From Saururus chinensis (lineage: Eukaryota; Streptophyta; Magnoliopsida; Piperales; Saururaceae): a stretch of 64,000 bases of DNA. Of the stretch, positions 32,776-45,356 are shown piece by piece. The translations under genes were made by a program, and so were the position numbers. Numbering within the stretch: position 1 is the first letter of the stretch; each line of letters starts with the position of its first letter. Where the stretch lies: assembly GCA_035235625.1 (NCBI GenBank), contig CP141144.1, positions 16,117,014 to 16,181,013 on the forward strand, read 5' to 3'. The notes under the pieces are model-generated. The model worked only from the letters and a program-made list of their open reading frames with translations, was not told where the DNA came from and did no database searches.

Positions 32776-33401
32776 TATGCAATCTTCCCCCACCAGTGGA
32801 TAGACACCGGTACAACCTTCGTCACCATCATAACTCCATATGGTGAGTCCACTTTCATCATCAGAATTTTTTGCATCAATTTGTTCCACTTCTTTGATCT
32901 CCTCTCCATCTGTTCTGATACTCTTCTACTTTTTATTTTCATCACTTCCTCAATAATTAGTTGCATACTTACAGTAGAAGTTTTGCGCCCGTGAGTGAAT
33001 CTACTGGTTCAATACCCTAAGTCCTTGCATCTAGCGTTTAAAATTCCCAATTTTCTCCCTTCATGGTTTTCCTTTTTTCAACTATGTATGGTGGTGTTTC
33101 AATATGGACTACTGTTAGCCCCTCAACTTGTCCCATAGAGAAAGAGGGTAGCTACCCCCTAGACTTGGCGACGGATAGCCAAGTCAGCCTGGGCAATGAA
33201 TAGCCTAGGTAGCCCCTTGGGCACAAACGGATGTTTGGAGCAGCACTGGAGTGTTTCAGATGGATCACTCGCCTTGCAGAGCAAGCTGAGGAGGAGTCCC
33301 TGCGCGGGCAAGACTCTAAGTGGCAAGATGGGCACAACATGCACTTAGGGACGGACTCCTAAGGCAGCTAGGACTCACTTATGCAGATCAGCCACACTCC
33401 G
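32776..33401. other. Spacer without a supported gene
   Basis: Mixed composition. Frames of about 60 codons on the minus strand (32775-32966, 33152-33344) have no recognisable motif. The part 33120-33401 is the left flank of the insertion site of solo LTR C and continues at 36910. Confidence 0.45.
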
Positions 33402-33826
33402 TGTAAGGACCCTCATCTTTAAACCAGTTTTGATTTTTATTTAATTATTGATTATCGTGCAATTTACGTATTTTTTGATCTTATTCGGTGATTTCGTAAA
33501 TAAATAGAGTTTGTGATGGTTTTAACCAAAATTAACTTCAATATTAGTGGTTTTAAGTGATTTTAAACCAAATGTGAATTTTTGAGATTTTTCAGAATTT
33601 TCACTATTTTCCCAAAAAAATTAGGGTTTTGGCGGGACCCCTGTGGGCCCCACGGTTGAAAATTTTATTTTTATGTCAAATGACCCTAGACATATACTTA
33701 AGGTCACACAAAAATTTTCAGAATTTTATTAGGCTTAAATTGTGCTTAAATTTACAAAATACCCACTTTTAGCCTACTTTTCATATTTACACCCCAAAAC
33801 TTACCTATGCCTACCCCAACCCTTAC

Positions 33827-33833
33827 TATAAAA
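33827..33833 (+). promoter_or_regulatory. TATA box of solo LTR C
   Basis: TATAAAA in ccttactataaaagggca; homologous boxes sit in LTR B and D. Confidence 0.55.
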
Positions 33834-34500
33834 GGGCAAACCTGAGCTATTTCCATTTTTGGGAATAGGCTAAGGAAGGAGGTCTGGCCTAATTCCCACT
33901 TAGGCCCGAATTAGAAGCCGATTAAGGTAAGCTTGCTCTAATTAAGCACTAATCCATGGCTTTTCTCTTAATTTCTTCTAAATCTACCATTTTCCCCTTG
34001 ATTCAATTCGTTTTTGACCATCAAAAGCTACTGATTTGTGTTTTACTACAAACCCTAACATTCAAAATTCGATTTTTACTACCAACAAGCCCTAGATCTA
34101 AGATTTAATTAGGGATTTCTTAAGTAAATCGATTTCCATTGGTGTTTAATTCAAACTCATTGTATTTTCAAGGATTTCAAGAAGGGTGACTCTTCAATCC
34201 GAGCTTAATCAAGTGCTGAGGTAATGGGTCTTCAAAATCTCTGTTTATCCATGGTAAAACTCTTCATTTTTGGCTTATTTCGAAATGGTTTGCTTGATTT
34301 AGTGTGTTAATGGTAAGATTAGAAAATGGAATTATTTAATCCCGATTTCTTAGGGTTTTGCATTATTATGGTTTGGTGTGATATTCTGGAAGTCAAGGAG
34401 GACTTTTGATGATGATTAGGGTGCTAGATGTGGATTTGAAGTGTTATCTATGGTGTTTCGGTTTGATTTTGCGAAAGGAAGAAGATGAATGTTCTGCCGT

Positions 34501-34606
34501 GTTGGCGATCGATCGGCCTTGCAGGGCGATCGATCGGCTGAACTGAAATTTTCAAAATTTTACGTGTAACCGATTGAACGGTCTAAAGGGCGATCGATCG
34601 GCTACA
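34501..34606 (+). repeat. CGATCGATCG dyad cluster in solo LTR C
   Basis: ggcgatcgatcggcc ttgca gggcgatcgatcggc, followed 30 bases later by aaccgattgaacggt and gggcgatcgatcggct. The core CGATCGATCG is itself palindromic and recurs three times. Confidence 0.85.
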
Positions 34607-35892
34607 CAGGAAACTGTATGTTGTGTGTATGATGCCTATTTTGATGATTCCACTTTAGCTTGCCAATTTTATATGAATGTGGAGTGTTTTAAGCTATGTT
34701 AGGCTACTGGAAATGCATGCTATTGAGTTTATGGAGTTGAGATATATGCTTAGTGATGGTGGAATGACTTATGTTTTGTGGCATGATGTTGGAATCGTTA
34801 TTTTGAAATTATGAATAGTTGTTTCCCTTTGGTTAAGCATATTTCAGTAGGACTACAATCATTGTTGGATAGATTTGTCATGATAAATTGTGATTAATGG
34901 TGTGTGAATGTTGGTGAATACCATGACTCAATGATGAAATGAGTGATGTTATAGGTGTTTAGCCTTTGTGGTTGAGTTTTGAATCTAGCTAAGATTTCAA
35001 CGATTCTTCTACTATGATTTTCAAGCATGTGTAGTGTGGTAGAAATTCACATGTGTAGTGTGGTAGTGAGTTGATTTTCAAGCATGTTAATATGCATCAT
35101 GTGAAAGGCTTCTACTAGTTACACACACACATGTGGGGGTTAAATGATGATGTTGAAGCTTAATATCGTGATTATGAATGATGCATTAGGGGCTGGTGAG
35201 AGCACTTATCATGATTAGGGTTCATGTATGCTTTGCCCACGCATGTACCATGCTGCACGCATCATGAAAATGGATTTCCAATTGAGGCTTCATCGTGATT
35301 AATCGAATTTGACCGATTGGATGCAATGTGATGGAATTGCGTGCCGGGTTTATCGGTCGTGGATTAATCGCAAGTTGATTGGTCCGAAAGGACATATTTT
35401 GATTTGAAGTTCCTCTGTGGAACGATTTGAAGTTCCTGTGTGGAACGATTTGGAGTTCCTGTGTGGAACGAGTGCACTCCCCGGGTTGAGTCTTGTCTAA
35501 TGGAATGATGTGGGGACGAGTTGTGTACTTGCCTTGCAGATATGTGAGAATATTATTATGTGTGTCATCTGGACCCTGAGAATCCAGTGTGGTATGCCGT
35601 GTGCACCCCGCTACCATGTGTTCTAGGGTTCTCTGTGTGAGAACTCGGGCTCTTCCCTCCGCAGGAGATGTCCCTGGGCGAACACCCCTGCTCTAGATTC
35701 TCTGTGTGAGAATGGGACATCCTTGGCCAGGATCGTCCAGTGGCGGCAGTATTAGGGATTGACAACCCCGATCTTTCTTGAATTCTTGTGTAGAATTTTG
35801 TACCATGACACGCCTTCGTGGCCTTGTCTATGCTCCCGTCTGTGTGACGTTAACGTGTGATTACTCCTTGATGGAGGTGGATTGTGATGACA

Positions 35893-36275
35893 TTATGCAT
35901 GTGGGAATATGTATGTTAGAGATACATCCATGCATGTTGATGTTGATGTTATGCATGTGGAATATGTATGTTAGAGATACATCCATGCATGTTGATTTTG
36001 ATGTTATGCATGTGGAATATGTATGTTAGAGATACATCCATGCATGTTGATGTTGATGTTATGCATGTGGAATATGTATGTTAGAGATACATCCATGCAT
36101 GTTGATTTTGATGTTATGCATGTGGAATATGTATGTTAGAGATACATCCATGCGGGATTGGTTATGATGTTATGCATGTGGAATATGTATGCTAGAGATA
36201 CATCCATGCGGGATTGGTTATGATGTGAATGCATGTGGGAATATGTATGCTAGAGATACATCCATGCAGGTTGAA
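35893..36275 (+). repeat. Seven ~55-bp tandem repeats in solo LTR C
   Basis: gttagagatacatcc (gctagag in the last two units) at 35915, 35970, 36025, 36080, 36135, 36191 and 36249. Unit: gcatgtggaatatgtatg, then the anchor, then atgcatgttgattttgatgt. Confidence 0.9.
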
Positions 36276-36904
36276 TTATGCATTTTGATGCAGTGTTAAG
36301 TGATATGAATGTGTGATCAGAAAGTGATGCACCATGTAAATCTTTGATCTGAAACGATCTCATTTCTAAGTTATCGTATTTTCTACGTTGACAGTGATAT
36401 TAAAACCATTGCTGAGTGTTAAAACTCACCCCTCTTTTGTGTTTTGATTTGGGGCTGCGTGGTACGACACGCAGACGGACAGGATTGCCTTTTTGAGGAA
36501 AGGTCAGAGGTAGCTTGGGTGTGATGATGGAGATCGTTGCATGACTTATCATCGTTCTTTCATGCTTTATGTTCGAACCTTTGTGTAGGGTTCTTGTTGT
36601 GGTTTTATGTCACATGTTACAGTTATGTTTGCTTATGACTTATTTTGAGCCGGTGTGGGCTTTACTTAACTAAGTTTGTGGGTTTGAGATTGTTGTTTAC
36701 TTTGTGATAAGCAACACCTTTTTCTTCCCTTATATTTACTCTTGCTCAAAGGATTGTGCGCACTCCGTGTTGCTGTTAATCGCCCGTGGTTAGGGATTAA
36801 GTCTTCCGCTAGAATCGTTTCTCAATTTCACTTCGTCGCCCCCGCGCGCTTGACCGGCCCTTGGACCGGGTTCGGCTCGGGTCGGGCATCGCCGGGGCGT
36901 GACA

Positions 36905-37406
36905 CTCCGAGCTCAAGTAGGAGTTGAGGCAGTAGGTTCCTTAGACAGCTCAGACTCTTGAAGGTAGCAGGGTGCTAGATTCTTAGTCGGAGAAGGACTC
37001 CCTTGGTTTCCTGATTTGAACTAGGGTGGCTTGCTTAGGGGGAGAGAGTTGGTCAGGGTGAGACTTCATGTATGGGTGGGTTTGTATGTTCTACTAGCAC
37101 TAGGAGCGGCCAGGGTAGACAACTTTTGACATAGCGAACTAGAGTTTTGAGAGAGAGAACTCCAACCTGTGAGCAGCCTTGCCCTCTCCCTGCCCTTGTA
37201 CATCAAAGGACTGATTTACATAGCACTGGGCGGATCCCCTATGCACCAGAGACAGCTTTGTGTTGCTGATTGCTTGTTCTCCTTGCGCATACGAGTGGGA
37301 AGGTTGGAGAGATGGGCTGTTGGTTACACGGTGCAGCTAGGCCATCACGGGAGTGAACGCTAGGCAAAGCTTTGCACCTATGACAACTACCATGATAGAC
37401 TCCACT
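36905..37406. other. 502-bp spacer between the inverted solo LTRs
   Basis: Moderately GC-rich host sequence continuous with 33120-33401 across the LTR C insertion. A short frame at 37169-37363 has no recognisable motif. No primer site or polypurine tract adjoins either LTR, so this is not an element interior. Confidence 0.55.
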
Positions 37407-38029
37407 TGTCACGCCCCGGCGATGCCCGACCCGAGCCGAACCCGGTCCAGGGGCCGGTCAAGCGCGCGGGGGCGACGAAGTGAAAATTGAGAAATGATCT
37501 AGCGGAAGACTTAACCCTAACCACGGGCGATTAACGGCAACACGGAGTGCGCACAATCCTTTGAGCAAGAGTAAATAAAAGGGGAGAAAAAGGTGTTGCT
37601 TATCACAAAGTAAACAACAATCTCAAACCCACAAACTTAGTTAAGTAAAGCCCACACCGGCTCAAAATAAGTCATAATCATCACAACTGTAGTATATGAC
37701 AAATCCAAAACAAGAACCCTACACAAAGGTTAGAACATAAAGCATGAAAGAAACGATGATAAGTCACACAACGATCTCCATCATCACACCCAAGCTACCT
37801 CTGACCTTTCCTCAAAGAGGCAATCCTGTCCGTATGCGTGTCACACCACGCAGCCCCAAATCAAAACACAAAAGAGGGGTGAGTTTTAACACTCAACAAT
37901 GGTTTTAATATCACTGTCAACGTAGAAAATACGATAGCTTAGAAATGAGATTCGTTCAGATCAAAGATTTACATGGTGCATCACTTTCTGATCACACATT
38001 CATATCACCTAACACTGCATCATAATGCA

Positions 38030-38415
38030 TAATTCAACCTGCATGGATGTATCTCTAGCATACATATTCCCACATGCATTCACATCATACCAATCCCGCA
38101 TGGATGTATCTCTAACATACATATCCCACATGCATAATATCATCACAACCTGCATGGATGTATCTCTAACATACATATTCCCACATGCATAATAGCATCA
38201 CAACCTGCATGGATGTATCTCTAACATACATATTCCCACATGCATAATAGCATCACAACCTGCATGGATGTATCTCTAACATACATATTCCACATGCATT
38301 TTATCATCAAAGTCAACATGCATTGATGTATCTCTAACATACATATTCCACATGCATAACATCAAAATCAACATGCATGGATGTATCTCTAACATACATA
38401 TTCCCACATGCATAA
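38030..38415 (-). repeat. Seven ~55-bp tandem repeats in solo LTR D
   Basis: atctctaacatacatattcc (atctctagca in one unit) recurs about every 55 bp at 38051, 38108, 38162, 38217, 38272, 38330 and 38385. It is the reverse complement of the LTR C satellite, with the same copy number. Confidence 0.88.
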
Positions 38416-39705
38416 TGTCATCACAATCAACCTCCATCAAGGAGTAATCACACATTAACGTCACACAGACGGGAGCATAGACAAGGCCACGAAGGCGTGT
38501 CAGGGTACAAAATTCTACACAAGAATTCAAGAAAGATCGGGGTTGTCAATCCCTAATACTGCTCGCCCTGGACGATCCTGGCCAAGGATGTCCCATTCTC
38601 ACACAGAGAATCTAGAGCAGGGGTGTTCGCCCAGGGACATCTCCTGAGGAGGGAAGAGCCCGAGTTCTCACACAGAGAACCCTAGAACACGTGGTAGCGG
38701 GGTGCACACGGCATACCACACTGGATTCTCAGGGTCCAGATGACACACATAATAACATTCTCACATATCCGCAAGACAAGTACACAACTCGTCCCCACAT
38801 CATTCCATTAAACAAGACTCAACCTGGGGAGTGCACTCGTTCCACACAGGAACTCCAAATCGTTCCACACAGGAACTTCAAATCGTTCCACACAGGAACT
38901 TCAAATCAAAATATGTTCTTTCGGACCAAACAACTTGCAATTAATCCACGACCGATCAATCCGGCACACAATTCCCTCACATTGCATCCAATCGGTCAAA
39001 TTCGATTAATCACGATGAAGCCTCAATTGGAAATCCATTTTCATGATGCGTGCAGCATGGTACATGCATGGGCAAAGCATACATGAATCCTAATCATGAT
39101 AAGTGCTCTCACCAGCCCCTAATGCATCATTCATAATCACAATATTAAGCTTCAACATCATCATTTAACCCCCACATGTGTGTGTATCTAGTAGAAGCAT
39201 TTCACCTAATGCATATCAACATGCTTGAAAATCAACTCACTACCACACTACACATGTGAATTTCTATCTAAACATAAATTCCGGCGGAAATCATAGTAGA
39301 AGAATTGTTGAAATCACAGCTAGATTCAAAACTCAACCACAAAGGTTAAAACACATATAACATCACTCATTTCATCATTGAGTCATGACATTCACCAACA
39401 TTCACACACCATTAATCATAATCTATCATGACAAATCAGTTCAACAATGATTGTAGTCCTACTGAAAATATATGCTTAACCAAAGGGAAACAGCCATTCA
39501 TAATTTCAAGATAACGATTCCAACATCATGCCACAAAGCATGTCATTCCACCATCTCTAAGCATATATCTCAACTCCATAAACTCAATAGCATGCATTTC
39601 CAGTAGCCTAACATAGCTTAAAACACCCCACATTCATATAAAATTGGCAAGCTAAAGTGGAATCATCAAAATAGACATCATACACACAACACACAATTTC
39701 CTGTG

Positions 39706-39812
39706 TAGCCGATCGATCGCCCTTCAGGCCGTTCGATCGGTTACACGCAAAAATTTGAAATTTTCAGTTCAGCCGATCGATCGCCCTGCAAGGCCGATCG
39801 ATCGCCAACACG
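39706..39812 (-). repeat. CGATCGATCG dyad cluster in solo LTR D
   Basis: gccgatcgatcgccc ttca ggccgttcgatcgg and gccgatcgatcgccc tgcaa ggccgatcgatcgcc, the reverse complement of the cluster in LTR C. Confidence 0.85.
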
Positions 39813-40476
39813 GCAGAACAGTCATCTTCTTCCTTTCGCAAAATCAAACCGAAACACCATAGATAACACTTCAAATCCACATCTAGCACCCTAATCATCA
39901 TCAAAAGTCCTCCTTGACTTCCAGAATATCAAACCAAACCATAATAATGCAAAACCCTAAGAAATAGGGATTAAATAATTCTATTTTCTAATCTTACCAT
40001 TAACACACTAAATCAAGCAAACCATTTCGAAATAAGCCAAAAATGGAGAGTTTTACCATGGATAAACAGAGATTTTGAAGACCCATTACCTCAGCACTTG
40101 ATTAAGCTCGGATTGAAGAGTCACCCTTCTTGAAATCCTTGAAAACACAATGAGTTTGAATTAAACTCTAATAGAAATCGATTTACCCAAGGAATCCCTA
40201 ATTAAACCTTAGATCTAGAGCTTGTTGGTAGTAAAAATCGAATTTTGAATGTTAGGGTTTGTAGTAAAACACAAATCAGTAGCTTTTGATGGTAAAAAAC
40301 GGATTGAATCAAGGGGAAAATGGTAGATTTGGAAGAAATTAAGAGAGAAGCCATGGATTAGTGCTTAATTAGAGTAAGCTTACCTTAATCGGCTTCTAAT
40401 TCGGGCCTAAGTAGGGATTAGGACAGCCTTCCTTCCTTAGCCTATTCCCAAAAATGGAAATGGCTCAGGTTTGCCC

Positions 40477-40483
40477 TTTTATA
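40477..40483 (-). promoter_or_regulatory. TATA box of solo LTR D
   Basis: TTTTATA on plus, TATAAAA on minus, homologous to the LTR C box. Confidence 0.55.
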
Positions 40484-40910
40484 GTAAGGGTTGGGGTAGG
40501 CATAGGTAAGTTTTGGGGTGTAAATACGAAAAGTAGGCTAAAAGTGGGTATTTTACAAATTTAAGCACAATTTAAGCCTAATAAAATTCTGAAAATTTTT
40601 GTGGGACCTTAAGTATATGTCTAGGTTCATTTGACAGAAAAATAAAATTTTTGACGGTGGGGCCCACAGGGTCCCGCCAAAACCCTAATTTTTGGGAAAA
40701 TAGTGAAAATTCTGAAAAATCTCAAAAATTCACATTTGGTTTAAAATCACTCAAAACCACTAATATTGAAGTTAGTTTTGGTTAAAACTATCACAAACAC
40801 TATGTATTTACGAAATTACCGAATAAGATCAGAAAACGCGTAAATCTCACGATAACCCATAATTAAAGATAACCAAAATCGGTTCAAAGATGAGGGTCCT
40901 TACACCACTT

Positions 40911-41710
40911 GTTTATGAACATGTTTTTATTCACTGAAAGTTTCCATGATTTGTCCATTGCCTTTTTTATATCTCTTTTTTGTTTAACTGTACCTCTACT
41001 CTTGGCCTGTTCATTTTGTTGTTTTGTATTCACTGTTGGTTTCCTTGCTTTGTCCTCTGTCTTTTTGCATTTTATTTTTTTACTTTTCTTCTACTTTTGA
41101 CTCATGTCAATTAATTATGCCCATTTTCATTTAACTCTACAAATGGCTTCAATCTTGCATACCCTTTGTTTGAGTGTTTGCATACGATGGCCTAGTTTTA
41201 TTTTTCTCCCATACATTGTTGATTAGAAGTTTCAGATATGCTCCCAAACAAATTGAACTGAAAATAAATTAATTACACATGTTTAGATTTAACTATGCAA
41301 ATTGCTTGAAACTTTCATTCCATCTATTTGAGTCTGTGCATATGCAGGCGTAGTTTTACTTTGTTCCAATTGTTCATTTTATTGTCTTTTATTCACTGAT
41401 AGTTTCCTTGATTTGTCCTTTGCCTTTCTCCAGTTTTTTTAACTTTGCTTCTACTTCTTATTCATTTTGTTGTTTTGTATTCATTGGAAGTTTCCTTCTT
41501 TGTCCTATGCCTTTCTGCCTTCTTTCTAGTTTAATTGTGCATCTAATTCTGGCTTTGTCAATTTAGTACGCCCATTTTGATTTAACTCTTCAAATAAATT
41601 CAATCCTGCATGCCCTTTATTTTAGTGTTTGCATATGATGACCCACTTTTATTTTTCACCTATACATTGTTGACTAGAAGTTTTATATATGCTCCCAAAC
41701 AATGTTAATG
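40911..41710. repeat. T-rich complex repeat, ~454-bp period
   Basis: The block tgcccattttcatttaactc...acattgttgattagaagttt...atgctcccaaaca (41117-41253) recurs at 41570-41703. A shorter word, ttcactgatagtttccttga with ttgtcctttgccttt, recurs at about 40930, 41028, 41390 and 41482. It looks like an imperfect tandem duplication of non-coding, T-rich sequence next to the calmodulin pseudogene. Confidence 0.65.
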
Positions 41711-41916
41711 TTGCTCTACTTTCATCATTGAGTATGATATAGTGAAATTATGGGCAGCTAATATCTTCATGTATAGTATAGGTATTTTTACGTTCTTGAT
41801 GAACCACCAATAAATATCCTAAAGAAATAAAAATCTCATATGCTTTTCTACCTTGTATTTTTTTCTTTTCATTTTTTCTTTTAAAATATTTAATGATATC
41901 GTGAATCTAGAGCTCA

Positions 41917-42284
41917 TTAACCCATCATGACCTTAACAAACTCTTCATAGTTGATCTGGCCATCACCATCAACATATGCTTCACAAATCACCTCATTAAC
42001 CTCCTCATCGGTGAGCTTCTCACCCAAGTTGGTCAGCACATGGTGGAGCTCATCAACAAAAATGAAGCAATTCTAGTCCTTGTCAAATACCCAAAAAGCC
42101 TTCTTCAGCTCCTCAAAATCAATGTCCTTCATCTTATGGGCCATGAAGTTAAGGAACTCTAGGAAGTCAATGAAACCATTACCGTCTACATCCACCTCAT
42201 TGAACATGTCCTATAACTCAGCTTTAGTAGGATTATGGCCCAATGAATGCATCACATTTCCAAGTTCCTTGGTAGTGATTCAAC
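41917..42284 (-). pseudogene. Calmodulin pseudogene, second exon
   Basis: The minus strand reads through the second exon of a plant calmodulin from the acceptor ggcag|gt at 42285 to a TAA at 41919-41917. It shows [32 protein letters not shown] (EF-hand 2), FWVFDKD...[10 protein letters not shown] (EF-hand 3), [14 protein letters not shown] and [18 protein letters not shown] (EF-hand 4). The expected Cys codon at the exon start is TGA, and TAG/TAA-type stops replace the Gln of AELQD and the Gln after FDKD. The border matches the known intron position (codon for Gly in EF-hand 1), so this is a genomic, not processed, copy. Exon 1 was not found to the right. Confidence 0.9.
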
Positions 42285-43685
42285 CTGCCATGAAATTGAA
42301 TAAGTTTCACTCAATTATGCGCAATTATAAAACCAGATAAATGTACTTTTACACTTCTACAAAATATGGTTGTGATGAAAATTATGACATTCATTGAAAC
42401 TCTTTCAAAACAATTGAACATATTATCAACTTTGATGACCCATATGAGAAGGTTAATAAGTTACCAACATAAACATTTACCTTACATATTTAATGCAACT
42501 GACATTATTTGAGCAAAGGAGCGTACACTTGGTAGAAGTCTATATTATATCCTTTAATGAGAATATAGACATGTGGTATCTATCATGTTCTAAATGTAAG
42601 AAAAAAAATGATTTGGAAAGCAACAATTCATGTACCAATTGCAATTAAAAAAACCTACAGGTACTTAGGAACCACCTCATTTTGCAAGTCAATTGTTTTA
42701 AAGTAGTTACATGTCACCTAGTTTTTATGGTCAGTTATTTCTTCTGTCTCTAACTTGGTGATGAAACTAGTCATATATGAGTTAAAATCTTTAACAAAGA
42801 AGGACAACGAATCTCAGGATATTCAGCAAATGAAATGCAAAAGTTGAAGGTGAAAGCAATCGCGCTTAACGACTACTTTGTTCTATTTGTTATAAGACAT
42901 TTCTTATTTAACAAAGCCTTGTTTTCCTTTGACATAGTCCTCAAATGAATCGACCACACAAGCATTTTGAATGGATTCCTTTAGAAAAAATTCTTATTCA
43001 CTTTAAAAATATAACAAAAATACTGCAAAGTAGCCCAAACAAGTCTTACACTTGTGTTGGAGTTTCTAAAAGTAAATATGGTTAGTACCGTAAACATATT
43101 ATTCAAGTGTAAATGTAAAATTTCTATTTAAATATATCTATGTCATACACACCTTGCAATTTCTTTTTGTTTCTTCTTTAGGGGAATCGTCACAGAGTGG
43201 CCATTGACATGCACTTCCAATTCACATGCCTTATGATGACACTAAATTTATATCTACTTTTTCCTATTGTATTATACTTGCATATGTTACAATTTCAATA
43301 CATTTTCAAATGATCTATATATACTTTATATGTTCATATTGCATAAAAACTGAATTGAATCATCGTACTTTCAATTTTTCAATCACTTTTACTTTTACAT
43401 ATTATGTGCAATGCACGTGCATTCTTACTAGTATTAATAAAATCAAATCTGATAAATTGGCTAGTTAAGTTTTGCCAACCATGCTTATGGAAATGCAATG
43501 AAATCTGGCTTATGAACCCATTCTAGTAAGTGTAATTCTAAAGACAAGTTGTTGCAAGTCCAATGGATCTACTTTTTGCATGCAAGAAAGAATGTAGTTA
43601 ATGTTTGGCCTATTTTGGTAGGGAAGCGATTTTTATGCTCCCTTCTGACAATGAGATATTGACATTAATGTGCATTAGCATGTGC
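42285..43685. other. AT-rich spacer, possibly including old calmodulin intron
   Basis: No exon 1 of calmodulin and no other gene. Short frames (43226-43468) have no motif. Confidence 0.5.
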
Positions 43686-44074
43686 TATGAGTTTAATATC
43701 TATCTAGAATAGTATAGCAGATCACTAGATTGCCCTTAGTATAATTATTAATAAGGATAAAGACTACGAGTTTTAGGCTCTTTGTGTAGAATTTTTATAC
43801 ATAGCAAAATAACAGTAATATTCTCTCAAGCCTCACTTATGATGTATCAATCAATGAACCATCATCATTCAATCACTGTCATTTAATCTACACATGAACA
43901 CAATAATTTAACGTAGAAAACCCTAACATGGGTAAAAAGCCATGTCACTTCCAAATGAACCAAATAAATGCACTAGAAACAAAGACATTATATTGACACA
44001 AGCAAACTACTAACCTTATTTAAACTCTAACACAAGATCCTCTTATTTAGATCATTGTTACTCACCTTCAAGCA
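43686..44074 (-). repeat. 3' LTR of the copia derivative
   Basis: Aligns along its length with 47170-47560. The outer end is worn (TATGAG for TGTGAG); the inner end is ...TTCAAGCA. Confidence 0.75.
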
Positions 44075-45356
44075 CTTTTTGAAAGAGTTTGGAGTGGATT
44101 AGACGTGAAATAAAATTAAATCAAATTTAAAACCGAACTTTGACGTGAAAAACCCATCCAGCAATTGAGCGAACATTCTTGAAATAAATTTGATTTTTTA
44201 TTTTCCAAAAAATAAAAATAAAAAATTTAAAAATACTAGAAAAAAACTAATAAATTCCTAAAAATATTTCAAGACATTTCCCATCAAAATAAAAATAAAT
44301 TGACACTCAAAACCTACATTAAAAATCAGCAAAGTTGAGCTCTTTTTGATAATTTTGTAATCAATTCTCTTTTAATCTAAGTGCATCCACATATTATGTA
44401 CATTAATATATTGCCTTAGATCGGTTAACCCCATTGGTATTTGATTATCAATTTTATTCTCTTCATTTTGACACATTAATCATTTTCATTAGTTTTGAAG
44501 AAAAAAACACCAATGTTTTATTTGCTCAGATCCTAGAAAAGACTCAAGTTCACATTTTCAACTCTCTTTAGGTAAAATAAATGCACAAGATTTTTCTGAA
44601 AACAATAAAAAAAGCTCATAATCAACATATATGCCCATGCCTTTTTCTAATATGATATTTTTCCTCAATTCATTTTTTAAGGCTTGACTTTTTCTCAATC
44701 CTCTCTACTTGCATCATAATATTTTTCTTTCTTTTTTTCTTTTTAATTCATTTTTCTTGATGTCATGCGGATGGGTGTTTTACATAAGCCTAGGGTGACC
44801 CAAGTACGTAGCTTTTCCCCATCATCTTTACAATGACAATTTCATTATTTAAAGAAATATTAAAGTACATAAGACTCATAAACATTGAAGTACATTATAA
44901 GAAATTTTTTTCCTTTAAATTTCAAATAGAAATCTAATAAAACATCCTCTAATTTGATCACCTACAGTCCACTTAAATCCAAATGCTTAAGTCAACTTAT
45001 GTTTAATAATTCTTTCTTGATGTTCATACGTAAAAGTGATTTGAGTCTCAACATGATGTGTGCAAGTTTTTTAAAATTAGAGAATTGCAACATTAGACAA
45101 AAGCTATACTAATTTTTTTTGTATTTTTTATCATATTCTATTTTTTTATTTTTTATATTCAAATATTATGAATTAAAACCATGAAAAAATAGAGTAAAAA
45201 TATGATAAAACTAAAAAATATGAATGTTCAAATGTTTGAAAGAATTAAACCGTGAACAAAAATTAAAATCTTTTACTTAGAGATGTAAGACTTTTTAGCC
45301 TTGCCTAGCCATCAAATCCTAAGACAACCTAATGTAGACTTTCTTGTTTTTCCTAA

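Larger units (their letters stand above)
33402..36904 (+). mobile_element. Solo LTR C (3503 bp, plus orientation)
   Basis: Starts TGTAAGGACCC and ends GGGGCGTGACA, with a perfect 5-bp duplication CTCCG (33397-33401, 36905-36909). It is nearly a mirror image of LTR D. It contains a TATA box, a leader ending in gattaaggtaagctt (donor-like), CGATCGATCG dyads, a three-times repeated gttcctgtgtggaacg block (35410-35470) and seven 55-bp repeats. No primer site, internal domain or second LTR in direct orientation was found. Confidence 0.92.
37407..40904 (-). mobile_element. Solo LTR D (3498 bp, minus orientation)
   Basis: On the minus strand it starts TGTAAGGACCC (40904) and ends GGGGCGTGACA (37407). 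It is flanked by a perfect 5-bp duplication CCACT (37402-37406, 40905-40909), different from that of C, so it is an independent insertion. It is near-identical to C in the order of all internal landmarks, with scattered substitutions and small indels. Confidence 0.92.

Noticed and set aside
35222-39086. A 131-codon frame present in both LTR C and LTR D
   Set aside because: It is shared only because the LTRs are near-identical copies; it is not kept in LTR B and has no known motif.
33402-40904. One retrotransposon with C and D as its two LTRs
   Set aside because: The LTRs are inverted, have different target duplications, and the 502-bp centre has no primer site, polypurine tract or coding domain.
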